A stretch of 64,000 bases of DNA from Glandiceps talaboti (lineage: Eukaryota; Hemichordata; Enteropneusta; Spengelidae). The stretch's first letter is position 1; every line of letters starts with the position of its first letter. The notes below the pieces were generated by a model. It made no database searches. It saw only the letters and a list, made by a program, of their open reading frames with translations, and was not told the origin of the DNA. This document shows, piece by piece, positions 11,691-24,911 of this stretch. The DNA lies in NCBI RefSeq assembly GCF_964340395.1, contig NC_135565.1, positions 11,566,742 to 11,630,741 on the forward strand, given 5' to 3'. A program made the translations under genes and the position numbers.

Positions 11691-13214
11691 AGACATGTTT
11701 ACACGCTGCTGATCAAAAAAGTGTGACCACATTGGAAACATTTTATAGGTATGGAGGAACTTCACATTTTAATTAAACTCGTGGTTACTCAATATACTGA
11801 AAGCAAATTGCACAATCTTCAAGGAATACATGCAATTGGGCTTCGCTCTGGTTCTGTCGAAATTGAATTTAAAAATGCGCATCATCCATATATTTTAATC
11901 AGACACGAGAATCACATTTTAATTTATGACTACAAATGAAGCATTGAACGGAATATATTAAAACCAATAATTGCTGCATTGTTATTTTATTGCGAAGTTT
12001 TGCCCCTTGGAAATGAGCCTTCAAGAAAACCGCCAGCACAAGACAACCTTTCAAATTTGCTGAATTAGCTGTGCAGTTTGTATACCTTGACGTCCATCTG
12101 TAATTAACATAAATTAACAGTATGACCAACTTGTTAGTTTGTAGGATGCTGACGTGGTTTTGATTCTATACACGCTGAACAATACAACTGCATTAAAGCA
12201 GGGCTAGCAATAACAAGGACGCCGACCAAAAACAGCGTACAGAAAACATATCTGCAGCTACGAGGCCACATGAGCCAAGAACCTCGGTCACTAAAGTGAT
12301 TGAAAATCAGCATAGCTCAATCGCCCCACTACTCACCACCCACCGGCCACCCGGTACCCCACCCCAACCACAGAATGGGGAAAAGGGAAAACATGAGAAT
12401 GGCGTAGCTCGATTACCAAAAGCATATATTGTATGGAAGTTATACTTTAGTTCCTGGATGTGGTGATATGCAGGTCCGGCAATCACTTCCTCTGAGTTTG
12501 TAGTGTGTTGCTAACAACGAAACTTATTAATGATAGCGAGTGGGGTTCCACACTTGACTCTTTCTTCCGTGATTATACTAAAGCTTCCATTAAGAGCAAG
12601 CTAGTGTTGTGCAAGTGTACATAGAGATTCGGCAGAAACGCAGACAACCACAGTACTTTGTGGTACATAGCAATCCGTATTGTTAGTATTCTACTAACGA
12701 AGTTAGTTTTTCACAGCGGATAGTGAACCAATATATCATTGCAAAATAGATCCCTCTTTATGTCGAAGGGTTTGTTTCAAACTATTTTTGTGGTCCAGCC
12801 ATAAACTCTGTATTCATCCATCAGTTTATGTGTAATATTTATTCCACTGTCTTTTTTACTTTCTCTCTTGTTATGTTGATATGATTTTGAGTTTGTGGCA
12901 AATAAAATACTATATGTATTATGTACCCCAACCCATTAATGCTCAGTTAACTCATATGACATGTTGAGTACGATTAATTTATTCAAAAAAGACACCACTG
13001 ATACTCTGTGCGTTGCCAACTGTTCTTTTGAACCACGCCTTCAATCAAAGAAATATATACTTTTTTTACCACTTGAGTAAGAGCAAGCAACCGTTTCTCG
13101 ATAAATAGTTCAAGACAATTTATTTTACACTTACTATGAAAAGCAACAATTTTTTTTCCAATTCTAACCTAAGACTTGCTTGTATTTGCAGCTAGCAATA
13201 ATACGTCTGACAAC

Positions 13215-13430
13215 ATGTACACGACGATCGGATCCGAACGAATCAGCGTTGAGCCGATGAAACCCGAGCAACACGTGACACGAGAACCCATGCAAGCGCA
13301 GACGGCAGCATTCACGCCGTTACAAAACTACACGCCACAGTTCGGTACGATGCCTGATACGGAACTTTGTTTCCATGGTGATGTAGCCAATAGTTCTGCT
13401 TGCATCAGCACAATTCAGCCTGCAGACGAG
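13215..13430 (+). CDS. ETS gene coding exon 1 (72 codons)
   Basis: The acceptor is ...tatttgcag at 13191, ATG at 13215, donor GAG|GTAAGG after 13430, phase 0. It encodes an acidic, Pro/Gln/Thr-containing region without a fold I recognise, consistent with a transactivation segment. Confidence 0.85.
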
Positions 13431-13633
13431 GTAAGGGATTGTTGTTGTGGTTGTCTCTTGTTTTCTTGTTGCGTGGTTATTTATGACTTTGTACCGCCAG
13501 TTAATGCAAACACTTCGTGAATTGCAACTTTCCCGGGCAAAGTGTAAGTCTATTCTCAGCTATAACTACCGTTACCTGTGACCTGTTAGCTATTATACGT
13601 AGCTAATTAATTTGCTACGTAACTTGAAACATA

Positions 13634-13719
<86 letters not shown>

Positions 13720-16215
13720 GTCTCTCTCGTATGTCTCTCTGTCTCTATGTCCGTCTCTCCCTCTCTCCCTAAACTTCTTTTACGTATTCGAGAAAAAATG
13801 TGAAGTCTCACGAGAAATAGTGGATGCGGAAATTTGACATCAACTTAAAAAGACAATACAAAATTGTTCTTCCAATCTGTAATGGCTGTACATCTGGTAT
13901 GAAGAAATACACAACACAGAGACAATTTGGAAAATAATGGAATACCTGAACTAGACACTCACACAGAAAAATCTATCTACCCCACCCATTATACAATCGA
14001 GCGTATTAAACCGGAACTACACAATTTTTTTTATTAGGCCTAACTATGTCTGATCAATACAATAAGTACATTAAGAAGGGTGATGCTCAGTTTGACCCTG
14101 CCGAACAACGCAGGTTTTCCCCGGGTACTCCGGTTTCCTTCGGCTTCTGCAACACTAGGGGGCTAGGGCGCTGCTCTTTCGGCGATCATTCTACAAATTT
14201 CCGAATTTATTTTGGACGAACAAAGATTACTAAGTTTACGTGTGGTCTAGCGTCTGTTCTATTTTCTAATAAACCATGATAAACATTGCATGATCATGAT
14301 ACACTATTTATATACTCCATTTAGGAATGTTGAGGAAAATTATACCCCCAATAAATAGACACGCATAGTTTCTTTGCTTAAAATCTAAAATAAATTTGAT
14401 ATGAATGTTTAAAAAAGTTTATAGAAAGGAGAATTTGTTTTGAAATAGTTCTGTCTAAAATTGGGGCGGAAGGTGTTCACGTTGAACGACCGTAGTAACG
14501 TTGATATCTTGTTGTAATGTAGAATATATAGTCTGGTAAACTTTGATTAGTTCATGTGTACTTTAGCACTTTTAATAAGCCGTTCTGAGTCATTAATCAC
14601 GCCTACGTACATTATACCAGATAAATTCTGCCTTTCATACGATCAAGATCCGGTACATTTAAAAAATACAACATTTTTACCTGCCTAAGTTATATACTAT
14701 TATAAGTTGTTATTCTGTACATTTTTTAGACCAGTTTTTATTCATTGTAGACTCGAATTGTAGAAATGTTTTTTTTCTTTCATATTTTAAATATAGTCGA
14801 TTAAATGTGTGTTATGTTTTCGCTGAACTATAATCTCCGTTGTCATGTTTCAATCAGTATGTAAATAATCGAGTAAACCATATATGTAAATTTGATTTAT
14901 AGTACATGTATGTACCAAAGTATATCGTCCTGGTTTATAAAATCAAACAGACATTAAGCTCTTTATCACACATGCGAGACAAAATTCACTTTAAGGGAAT
15001 CATGACATTTCCATCACTGTGTCCAATTTGTCACATGTTTACAACAAATAGATGACATCATAGCAATAACATAGATGACCAAACTTTAAGGAATTCATAG
15101 TAAAACACGTCGCCTCTCAGACCGACGGCTGGCACTTCATAACCCCTAAGTAAACCAAATGCCCTTACGCTGCGTTGTCAGCTTCTGTAATTGTAATCTA
15201 GATCTGAAGTATAATATGTTTGATGTATACTCGATTTCTATATTTGAGCCACCATACATACATCGTCAGATATGCTATAACATGTCACAGCTTCTACCTT
15301 TTTAACTTACACATTTTAACATAGAGTTGACATTTACTGTTCTTGATCGTTTGTCTGTCTTTTTTTCCTTCAGCTTCTTTTCGATGAAGATTCCATGTAT
15401 GATCTATGTGTTATTGTCGATCGTGAAATGAGAGAACATGTTCTTGAAAATAAAGTGAAATATTTCCAGAAAGTCGGTCTACCCCTTGGTAAGTGATCAA
15501 TCATTTGGTATATAGTACGCCTATATATATACAACAATCTGCTGGTGAGTCCATCACTTTACTTAAAGGCAAAGCATGGCAGCCAGTGTATTCATCATCT
15601 AACATTTAATCCACGTTAAACTGTAATACTTTGATACAGTATTAGTATGAAATCATACATAATTCGTTAGTATAATGTTAAATAGATCTTACTTGATACG
15701 GGTGCTTCGTCTTGCTACTATTGTTATAGATTGTATACGTCACTGAATAGATCTGTGAAAAATCACGCCTACGTATACATAGAATCTTATGTCAAATGAG
15801 ATGAGAAAATAATCCCATGAGCTGATTGGTTGCAATGGGGAGGGCAAGGGGAGCCAGACTGCCTGATCACTCAAATTAAGTTATTATGGACAGGTGTAAC
15901 CCAAGTACCTAGTGCATGAAATGGTTAAGTGTGTACATATTTTGCCTAGCTTATGAAGCATGCATCAAAGGTTACATGTATGTATAACATTCAACGTGGA
16001 ATGACACACCACCTCTACTCGGAGTGTTCTGAGTAGGAATGACAGTGCAGAGACTTATGTACGTGTGCGGCAGGTCGTCCACCCATCCCACCCACGCACC
16101 CATCCACCTGTGTCTGTCTGTCTGTCTGTCTGTCTGTCTGAGTAGAAATCGAAATGACAGTACAGAGACTTATGTGCGTGTGCGGCAGCTCGTCCATCCA
16201 TCCACCCACCCACCC

Positions 16216-16249
<34 letters not shown>

Positions 16250-16843
16250 ATATCTGTATGTATGTATGTATGTATGTATGTATGTATGTATGTATGTATG
16301 TATGTATGTATGTATGTCTGTCTGTCCCGCCCGTTCGTCTGTCTTTCTGCCAGTGAGAGAAAGTTATTCTGTTTTAGAACCAAGGCATTGATCATTGTCA
16401 GGATTGAGATGATTTTCCTGAGATTCTTACTATTTTTGAATGAAGTATTTGCATATGAATATATCTAATTTGCATTTTCACCGATTTCACGATTTGCTTG
16501 GTTAAAGATGTCGAAGAATGGTCGATAATGCAGTGTGCTTCCTGGTTCGGATGGATGACGACAAAATGTGGTCTTGAAGACACATATAGCAGTGACGTCA
16601 TCAGAATTGGGATCCATGGACAGATATTATGTAGCATGACAGAACAAAACTTTAAATCTATATTTGGTATTTCTACTGACAATAGCGACATCGTCTTCCA
16701 GACTTTGCAATACTGGAAAAATGGTACGTTTTGAATGTTTGTGCAAAATTACTTTACGTCATGAAGCAAACTTTATAGCTATCAATGCGCGCGCGATTGT
16801 ATGATAGTATGTATGTATGTATGTATGTATGTATGTATGTATG

Positions 16844-16877
<34 letters not shown>

Positions 16878-16967
16878 TGTATGTATGAATGCATGCATGC
16901 ATGCATGTATGTGTGTATGTATGTATGTATGTATGTATGTATGTATGTATGCATGTATGTATGTATG

Positions 16968-16998
<31 letters not shown>

Positions 16999-17469
16999 TG
17001 TATGTATGTATGTATGTATGTATGTGCGTATGTATGTATGTATGTATGTATGTATGTATGTATGTATGTATGTATGTGCGTGCGTGCGCACGCACGTACG
17101 TATGTGTATGTACATATCTATGAAAGTAGACTTTACTTTATACCTTTTTAAGATACTATCATTTTCTTATTTCTTTATTTGTTTTGCGATTGCAGTGCGT
17201 GTCCTTGATAACGCAGTACTGGAGAACACAGAACGCACTACACAGAACATCGACGAACAGTTACCATACGAGAAAATCAGTAATTCTGAACACCCCAAGA
17301 GTGATTGGAACGGTTTATATAAGGTATTCGTGTAGTACTTGTTGTCATAGACTGACGAACCAGTAAATGCATTTGTTAAATTGCGTGCGAATTTGCGTAT
17401 GTCTATGTCACACAGACAGTCTGTCTGTCTGTCTGTCTGTATGCATGCATGCATGCATGCATGCATGCC

Positions 17470-17511
<42 letters not shown>

Positions 17512-17651
17512 GCTGTCCGTCCGTCCGTCCGTCCGTCCGTCCGTCCGTCTGTCTGTGTGTGTATGTATGCATGTCTGTCTGTATGCATGCATGTCTGTCT
17601 GTCTGTCTGTCTGTATGTATGTATGCATGTCTGTCTGTCTGTCTCTGTCTA

Positions 17652-17694
<43 letters not shown>

Positions 17695-19328
17695 GCATGC
17701 ATGCATGCATTCATGTCTGCATGCATGCATGTATGCATGCATGTATGTGTGTATGTATGTATGTATGTATGTATGTATGTATGTATGTATGTATGCATGT
17801 ATGATGCATGTATGTATGTATGTATGTATGTATGTATGTATGTATGTATGTATGTATGCATAGTTAAATCATATATAGTTAAATCAGTGTATTATTTTAC
17901 TTTATATTCTGTCAGGGCCACTGCCAATATTATCCACTACACGAACCGAACCATGAAATGGTCCATACGGGAAACACACAGTTGACAGTACCATTTCATC
18001 AAACATTCAATAAAACACGACATGAAGGCAATTGGACAAACGGGATAGCCAATCATCTAAATCAGTTGTCATATAACTTTTCACCATCTCTCATATCGTC
18101 CAACTCAAATGAATGCCTCAGTTTGAGACGTAAGTAGTATGTGTATATTGTTTTTTTTTCTATTGTTTATGTTCGCTATTGTTCTCTGCTAAATACCACA
18201 CCTTTTGTCACCATAGGAGAGTATGCACTTCGATTTTGGCAACACGAGAGAAAAAAAAATGTGTACTTTCAAGCGGCATTGTAATACCGGTAGAAAAAGT
18301 GTATACATTTCGTTAAATTGAAATTTATTTAAGTCACGTGTGCACAAATAACCTATACAATCGGACACAGTACTACTTGTCATTGGCCACAGTCTTCTAA
18401 CACACAGGTACACGTGTGTAATATAACGCAATCATCGAACTGTGTATGTTTGAAAATAAATGAAAGTACACGGATGTTTTATTGTGAAAAAAATAGTTTT
18501 AACAGTATCAGAATTTAATAATTGTGGAAATGTATCCTCAGCCTGAATTCGTGATGGGTCGTTCAATGACATGAATAATTTAATTAATGCCTTTGCATAT
18601 ATCAGCGTTTGATTGACATGGAAATGACGATTATTGAAAAACTCGCTTTATATTTATTATGACATATTTATTTGTAGTTTAGTGTGTAGTTACAATTTCC
18701 AATAACCCATGTTGAGGAAAAATACAGTTGCATAATTATTGATTGATATTGATACTTGACAATTTTAACTTGAAATTACGTAAAATCTTCGCAAGTTTGT
18801 CATTTCGAATGTAATGTCCTCTGACGTTCTCTTTACATTAAACTATTGTCTATGGTATGCGTGTTATATAAAGCTCAGGTTATGCAAGGAGTTCGTCCAT
18901 TGGCTAATACTCTATCACATTTAGAACAAGAAATGTCGTCCAACAGCCGACATAAAAGTTTAAAATGTCCGGTAATAGCTAAAGCTATACTCCCAGGGAT
19001 AATACACTAAGTTAGTTATTTCATTTTATTTTATTTCAGGCAATAAATCAAAAACTCAACCACTTCTGTGGAAATTTATACTTGAATGTCTGACAACACA
19101 GAAAATGACGAAATGTATACAGTGGGTTGACAAGCAAGACGGAACCTTTAAGTTCATATCTAAACACAAGGAAGAGTTTGCGCGTGCGTGGGGAAACTTG
19201 AAGAATAGAAAGCGTATGACGTATCAGAAAATGGCGCGAGCTATTAGGGACTACAGCAGCAAGGGTATTATGAGGAAAGTGAAAAAGAAGTTACATTACC
19301 GATTTTTCCCGAATGTTTTGAGCAAGTG

Positions 19329-19329
<1 letters not shown>
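13215..19329 (+). CDS. SPI/PU.1-like ETS transcription factor with Pointed domain (six coding exons)
   Basis: Joined coding exons 13215-13430, 15374-15488, 16508-16723, 17196-17323, 17916-18129 and 19040-19329 give 392 codons with no frame break. All introns are GT-AG. The start is the first ATG after the acceptor at 13191. A nuclear DNA-binding transcription factor is expected. A Pointed (SAM_PNT) domain, usually a protein-interaction module, lies at about residues 111-182. An ETS winged helix lies at about 301-385. The ETS part carries the SPI-specific string SKHKEE and the helix-3 string MTYQKMARAIRDY, with both base-contacting arginines. By family knowledge this is closest to PU.1/Spi-B/Spi-C, whose vertebrate members lack a Pointed domain, so the combination is unusual. 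Several introns are packed with microsatellites. AATAAA at 19404 is a candidate poly(A) signal. Confidence 0.9.
13637..13714. repeat. Microsatellite (CT)n
   Basis: A run of about 39 CT units, then degenerate CT-rich sequence to about 13767. Intron of the ETS gene. Confidence 0.95.
13768..14043 (-). mobile_element. MITE family 2, copy 2 (inverted, one end truncated)
   Basis: The reverse complement matches 8235-8600 and 53611-53940, including the terminal 'ttaggcctaa', 'ctgtgtgagtgtcta' and 'tctcgtgagacttc'. One end is lost at the (CT)n tract. Confidence 0.65.
14070..14200 (+). mobile_element. SINE body fragment
   Basis: It shares 'gcaggttttccccgggtact' followed by 'ccggtttcct' with the body of the SINE at 25187-25440, but lacks the tRNA-like head. 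It directly follows MITE family 2 copy 2. Confidence 0.5.
15374..15488 (+). CDS. ETS gene coding exon 2
   Basis: Acceptor ttttttccttcag, donor CCTTG|GTAAGT, 115 nt. It encodes an acidic start (LLFDEDSMYD) and a helical linker leading into the Pointed domain. Confidence 0.85.
16030..16325. repeat. Tandem duplication of about 115 bp with (CTGT)n and (TGTA)n
   Basis: The block 'aatgacagtgcagagactta' plus 'gtgtgcggcag' and 'cgtccaccca' recurs at about 16154 after an intervening (CTGT)n run. Both copies end in (CTGT)n, and the second continues into (ATGT)n. Confidence 0.85.
16508..16723 (+). CDS. ETS gene coding exon 3: Pointed (SAM_PNT) domain
   Basis: 216 nt, phase 1 in and out. Pointed-domain hallmarks are W in VEEWS, CASWFGWM, an I-x-G-Q-I-LCSMTEQNF segment and a C-terminal LQYW. 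The entire domain sits in one exon with symmetric phase, so it could be included or skipped as a unit. Confidence 0.85.
16806..17080. repeat. Microsatellite (ATGT)n with (CATG)n interruptions
   Basis: About 270 bp of ATGT units with a short GCAT block near 16890. It lies in the intron between the Pointed exon and the next exon. Confidence 0.95.
17196..17323 (+). CDS. ETS gene coding exon 4
   Basis: Acceptor gcgattgcag, donor TATAAG|GTATTC, 128 nt, ends in phase 0. It encodes a polar linker. It is flanked on both sides by very long microsatellites (16806-17080 and 17417-17860). Confidence 0.8.
17417..17862. repeat. Compound microsatellite (CTGT)n, (GCAT)n, (CCGT)n, (ATGT)n
   Basis: About 445 bp of tetranucleotide blocks that switch between related units. 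All open frames here are Cys/Val/Met/Ser artefacts. Confidence 0.95.
17916..18129 (+). CDS. ETS gene coding exon 5
   Basis: Acceptor tattctgtcag, donor GAGAC|GTAAGT, 214 nt. It encodes an Asn/His/Ser-rich linker before the ETS domain, with no recognised fold. Confidence 0.8.
19040..19329 (+). CDS. ETS gene terminal exon: ETS domain
   Basis: Acceptor ttttatttcag, stop TGA at 19327-19329. One exon holds the whole ETS domain: LLWKFILECL at the start, WVDKQDGTFKF, SKHKEE, the recognition helix and VKKKLHYRF at the end. The protein ends only a few residues after the domain, as in PU.1-type proteins. Confidence 0.95.

Positions 19330-19385
<56 letters not shown>
19330..19385. repeat. Microsatellite (AC)n immediately after ETS stop codon
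   Basis: The CA repeat begins at the base after the TGA, so it is the start of the 3' UTR. Confidence 0.9.
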
Positions 19386-19387
<2 letters not shown>

Positions 19388-19403
19388 GACACAAACAACA
19401 GCA

Positions 19404-19409
19404 AATAAA
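19404..19409 (+). terminator. Candidate poly(A) signal of ETS gene
   Basis: AATAAA about 75 bp after the stop codon. Another AATAAA lies near 19524. Confidence 0.5.
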
Positions 19410-20423
19410 CAAACTCTACCGAACAAGACATATTTCTTTATACGTTGTAAACGTGACCAGTTTTCAGCCGAATTTTAAAATTTTAGTTTTTGATATTTTT
19501 TTTATAATTAAGAATAGTGCAGTTAATAAAAGTGCAAAACAAACTTGAAATAATAATAATTGGTGAGGAATTTTAAAAGAAAACAAATTTGGTAAATTTA
19601 TCTAGGTTTTATAAATGTCTTCAGTGAAAATATTATTGCAACACATTTGTACAAGCAGTCAACAAACATTTATGTGATTATATCCACAGAAGGGTGGTGT
19701 CTTTGATCGCAATATTTCCTCAAGTGGCTGCACATTCAACCTCATCCAGTGTTTACACTATCTTGATTACAGGGTGATTATATTCACAACTAATTTAAAG
19801 ACACCACTATCACCTACTTGTGTAATCTACCACGTTCAACAAGAGTAGTTTTAGTTTGTATTTATCCTAGTGCACCACTAGATTGCTTACCGTATGTAGT
19901 AGTATTACTCAGTGAGTTGTTTAACTTTAATATCAAACCTGTTGCGTATACGTTACGACAATGGTTTAAGGCATTTTTCTGCAATGGTGTTATATATATA
20001 AAGTGCATTCTTGCTAGCTATATGGGGTTGGTTGAGGGTAGTTTACTTTCACTGTAAGTAAGAGGCTTAGACGTTTTCGACGATGGGAAAACAGACATAG
20101 CGACCAATGATGACAAAAAATACACGTTTTTAACAATCAATAATACGATTGTTCCTAGAACTCGACGTTGGCGGCGATGTGTTACCAATCCTGGAATAAA
20201 TTCGTCAACCGAATATTAATACTTACAATGACTCTGTTGTACTAGCAATACGAAATGATGCATTTACATTATTGTATTGATCTTTAACGTTCAGACAGTT
20301 ATTCATAAAAAATATTTCACTTAATAAAGGTTTTAGAACATTAGAACTGTTAGTCTTATTCGAATCGGATAATAAAAGTTTGTACCTATTAAATAGGGAT
20401 ATGTATCAGTTGAATTTATGTAC
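19410..20423. other. Spacer between ETS and methyltransferase genes
   Basis: No exon supported. The plus frame at 19818-20057 shows no domain. Confidence 0.4.
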
Positions 20424-20812
20424 ATTGTATTGTATTGTATTACATTGTATTGTATTGTATTGCATTGTATTGTATTTCATTGTATTACATTGTATTGCAT
20501 TGTATTGTATTGTATTGCATTGTGTTGCATTGCATTACATTGTATTGCATTGTATTACATTGTATTCAATTGTATCGTTTTACATTGCACATTACTGCAT
20601 TGTATTGTATTGTATTGCATTGTACTGAACTGTGTTGTGTTGTCATATTGTATTGTATCTCATTGCTCTGTACTGCTTTATATCGCATTGTTCTGTACTG
20701 TACTGTATTGTATTGTATTGCATTACAGTTGTGTGCACTGCTCATAACTATAGTGTGTTGTATTGTGTTGCACTGTACTGTACTGTACTGTACTCTACTG
20801 TATCGTATTATA
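20424..20812. repeat. Pentanucleotide microsatellite (TTGTA)n and variants
   Basis: About 390 bp of GTATT, GCATT and ACATT units that decay to GTACT. It is similar to, but more diverged than, the block at 8974-9085. Confidence 0.9.
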
Positions 20813-21169
20813 GTATTGACTTATATGGCAAGGTATGACACGGTATAGTATGTTTATTATTTTACATTTTAATATGTGTGTATCGCATTGTATTATACAT
20901 TCCATTGTATATGTTGTGCATACCTTCCACATTAAGATTGTACTACTCACCTTCATTTTGTCAGACTTTACATCGATCATATAATATATATCACGATACT
21001 CTTCCTGTTGTTTGTGTTTGTTTTTATTCAAATAACTTGCAAAACTTTCTTGTAAAATTTCAATTATCTTAAAGATTTCGATTTAGTAACACAATCACCA
21101 AAGACAGCAACAACGTCTTTTCTTGCTGTTTGAACAGCATTCATGTAAACATTGGATTAGAGGTAATCA

Positions 21170-21740
21170 GATTTAAACTGAATGCCTCCTGTAAGGGAAT
21201 CACTAATTATGCAAATAAGTCATTAAACTAAAAAAACTATGGTAACAGGCTTTGTTTTTTGGACAAGCGTGCTTTGTTAGGTTAATGTATGTAAGAGTGT
21301 ATGATACTGCTTAATTACTGAATATCGTTCATTATTCAAAATACTCATTAAAGGTAAAAGTTGTAGCAACAACTTCATAGGACAGGTGCGTATTATTATG
21401 GTTGATATATGTACCATATTATACAAAATTTGAAGCTTGCATTTTTAAGATACAACCTAGTTACCTAAAATCATTAATTATGCAAATTTTTCATTAAAAC
21501 TAAGGTATATAAAAGATTTTATAGGACATATCCGCTTTGTTATGGTTAACGTATGTATTAAATTGTATTGAAATTGAAGTAGTCTTAAGATATAGCCTAA
21601 TTACCGAATTATTCATCAACGCTGTAAGATACATCAACGAATTTTATAGGACAAATGTATGTTGTTATGTTCAACGAATATACTAAATTATATTGAAATT
21701 GAAGTATGCAGTCTTAAGATATTGCGTAATTAGTTGCTTT
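21170..21740 (-). repeat. Degenerate tandem repeat related to 6020-6800, inverted
   Basis: Recurring phrases such as 'ttgaagtatgcagtcttaag' and 'ataggacaaatgtatgttgt', and 'ataggacatatccgctttgt', match the reverse complement of the 6.0-6.8 kb repeat. At least four partial units occur. Confidence 0.6.
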
Positions 21741-21821
21741 CAAACGCATATTTATAAAGGTATAAATTCTTTCCTATTTCATAATTATTATTTGTTTTGC
21801 TTTTGTTAAATTTTGTTGTTT

Positions 21822-22075
21822 TGTATGTATGTATGTATGTATGTATGTATGTGTGTATGTATGTATGTATGTATGTATGTATATATGTATGGATGTATGT
21901 GAGTGTATGTATGTATGTACGTACGTACGTACGTATGAATGTATGAATGTATGTATGTATGTATGTATGTATGTATGTATGTTATGTATGTATGTTATGT
22001 ATGTATGTATGTATGTACGTATGTACGTACGTACGTACGTACGTACGAACGTACGTACGTATGTATGTATGTATG

Positions 22076-22108
<33 letters not shown>

Positions 22109-22112
22109 GTGT
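21822..22112. repeat. Microsatellite (ATGT)n / (ACGT)n
   Basis: About 290 bp of ATGT units with ACGT blocks near 21918 and 22020. Confidence 0.95.
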
Positions 22113-22903
22113 ATATATTATATCACCAATTGTAAACCAATACAGCATATCGAAAAATAATAATCGCAGTTCCGATCATGTCAATTCAACATGTATTTCT
22201 GTTTACATCCTCCCGGTCGTTGCAAATCTTTGACCTTTGACCTTTGTATGATAATTTACATGATGAATTATTAAAAAAGGAAAGAAAAACATGAAGTTTC
22301 TAACTGAAAAAAAAAGTTTCCTTTGCGCATGTGAAAAGTTGTATATATCGTGTTATATTCTCTACCGGTAATACTCTATATTGAAAATAGTTCGAGTCAA
22401 TCGATATGAAACGTGGATTGAAAACAAAAGAAGCTGGTAAGTCATCGATAGGGGTGAGGGTAAACAATATCATGGACACGGCATGCTTTTTGATATATCT
22501 ACACGTCGCGTGACTTTAATTTTTCGGCAGCGGGTTGATGGATCTAAATTTGTTGTGTTTGTGTGGGGTGGGGTGGGGAGGGGGTGTTGTTTTGACGTGG
22601 TTATATTGGAAATGCATATTATTAAATCTAGACCATTGATACGATCATTGAAAAACTGATTCGACATTAACGTTGTACCGTTTACGTTGTACAATTTGGT
22701 AGAATACGATATCGATAAAAATTGCACGACTTGTGTACATTGTATCGGATCACGTATTTCCATACAGTATGACTGGTTAAAGGTCAAAGTTCACATGAGA
22801 AGGTTATAGTTTGTTAAACTCTACGAGATAAAGGGAACCGTCCGGGGTAAATACACAGCGCTACAGCTGACTATCCATTACAATTACAAACGCATGCACA
22901 AAA

Positions 22904-23082
22904 ATGGCGACCGGAGAGACCAGCGAATCGTTCGGAAAACGAATGGGTGAGATAGTCAGCAATGGTTTTACATCAGTTGGTATAGCTGTAGGATCAGCCA
23001 CTGGTCTTTTTAACACCATGGCAACGTTTAAGGTGCCAAAAACTTCGCAGGAAATTGCAGACGCTGCAGGATTGAAAGAAAG
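22904..23082 (+). CDS. Methyltransferase exon 1
   Basis: The start is the first ATG in frame (MATGETSESF). The donor is GAAAG|GTGGGT after 23082, splitting an Arg codon. It encodes the first half of the winged-helix-like region. Confidence 0.8.
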
Positions 23083-24878
23083 GTGGGTCTGGTAAAATTG
23101 CAAAGTCATTATTGCCATGCTTATCTATTCGTGATACACGAACAATGCATTACGACACAAACTCCTCTCCCAGCTTTACTAGTATTACGGTCATATGAAG
23201 ACCGACCGGGGGTGTACAATTTTTTTTTTTTTTTTTTTTTTTTTTGGGGGGGGGGGGGGTACTAGCATGCAACATCGGTCATTTCTACGCCTGCGTACAT
23301 GGCTGTACTACAACGGTGATCATTATAATGAACATTGCAATCCGTATAACATGTAGTTGAATTCTCGGACAGACCACAGGCATTTGTTTCCCGAGTTATG
23401 GCTCAGAATATTTCTATCAGAATACATTAAATGACGATAATATCGTCAATATTGACGTATTAAACCAACACTATATGAAAGGGGTAAAATTACACTTGTT
23501 TCTGTGATCGCGCAGTTTCACTAAATGCGAAGGAAGACACAAGGTATGAAAGGCAGCCACCATTACCGTACGTAAACATGAACGTTCAACCGGCCGTTGT
23601 ACTGGGCAAACATCTGCTCCAATTCCCCTACATGGCGTCAGAAATCCGTTGATATCTTTGGTAAGCGTGGTCCGATTGTAACAACGACACGATTTATCGG
23701 AAGATTATTAAATTTAGGAACCAGGAAGTGACGGAAGGTAAAATCTTCGAAATGTTTGCCCAGTACAACGGCCGGTTGAACGTTCATGTTTACGTACGGT
23801 AATGGTGGCTGCCTTTCATACCTTGTGTCTTCCTTCGCATTTAGTGAAACTGCGCGATCACAGAAACAAGTGTAATTTTACCCCTTTCATATAGTGTTGG
23901 TTTAATACGTCAATATTAACGATATTATCGTCATTTAATGTATTCTGATAGAAATATTCTGAGCCATAACTCGGGAAACAAATGCCTGTGGACAGACCCA
24001 GTGATTCAGTTATAACTACGTAGGACATGGATGAATACCTCAACAACGCATGTACACACGTAGGCAATGCATTGGGAGATAAGCCATCAATTGTCTATGC
24101 CCTACCCTGCAGCATATAGCCGCGGCTTTGAAATAACCGACATATTGTGGCTGACATTCCAGCACCCGAGTACTTGCATACCAGTTGAAACAAACACAAA
24201 GGTCACCACAGTCACGGTTCAAATAGACTATTTAAATCTGGATGTTTAAATAGAACACGTGCAAGGCCCAGTTAGCTGAAACTGCAAAGTGCATGATTGT
24301 ATGAGACATATTGCGTGGTCACAGTGTCTGCATCAACTTAATCATTTGAACGTTGCCATAGAAATTTCATATTGATGGCTCATAACATTTTGACATTAAA
24401 GAAGGCTGCGGGCCATATGTAGATACGAGTGACCACATAGAGGACAGCTAAGGCATAACATTAGAATTGGAAGTGAGTCTGTAAACTTGTAAATCTTCAA
24501 ATCTCATGTATGGCTTGATCTCATGGTCTCGTTTTTAATATTTTCAAAGAATTTCATCTCGATAAACAATAACTAACCAGCTCATTCCTCACAGGTATGT
24601 TAGAGAATGGTTGGGTGCCATGGTAACTGGTGGAATTGTGGATATTGAGTCAGACTCTGATGCTGAAAGGTATATTCTGCCTCAACATCGTCACAGGCAT
24701 GTATGCACTGATGGTGGAGAAGGTACAATGGCGGTAATGACGGAAGCTGTACCTATGGTGTGCGAGGCTTATAAAGAAATTTTGAATTGTTTCAAGAAAG
24801 ATGGGCCAAAAGGTAAAATGTACAAACTATATGTATGTAGATGGCTTGGTGAACATATGATTAACGTATTTACTAATG

Positions 24879-24911
<33 letters not shown>

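Noticed and set aside
23858-24249. Three overlapping 60-69 codon frames
   Set aside because: The first (23858-24067) lies mostly in an arm of the foldback element and the others in intron 1. None has splice support or a domain.
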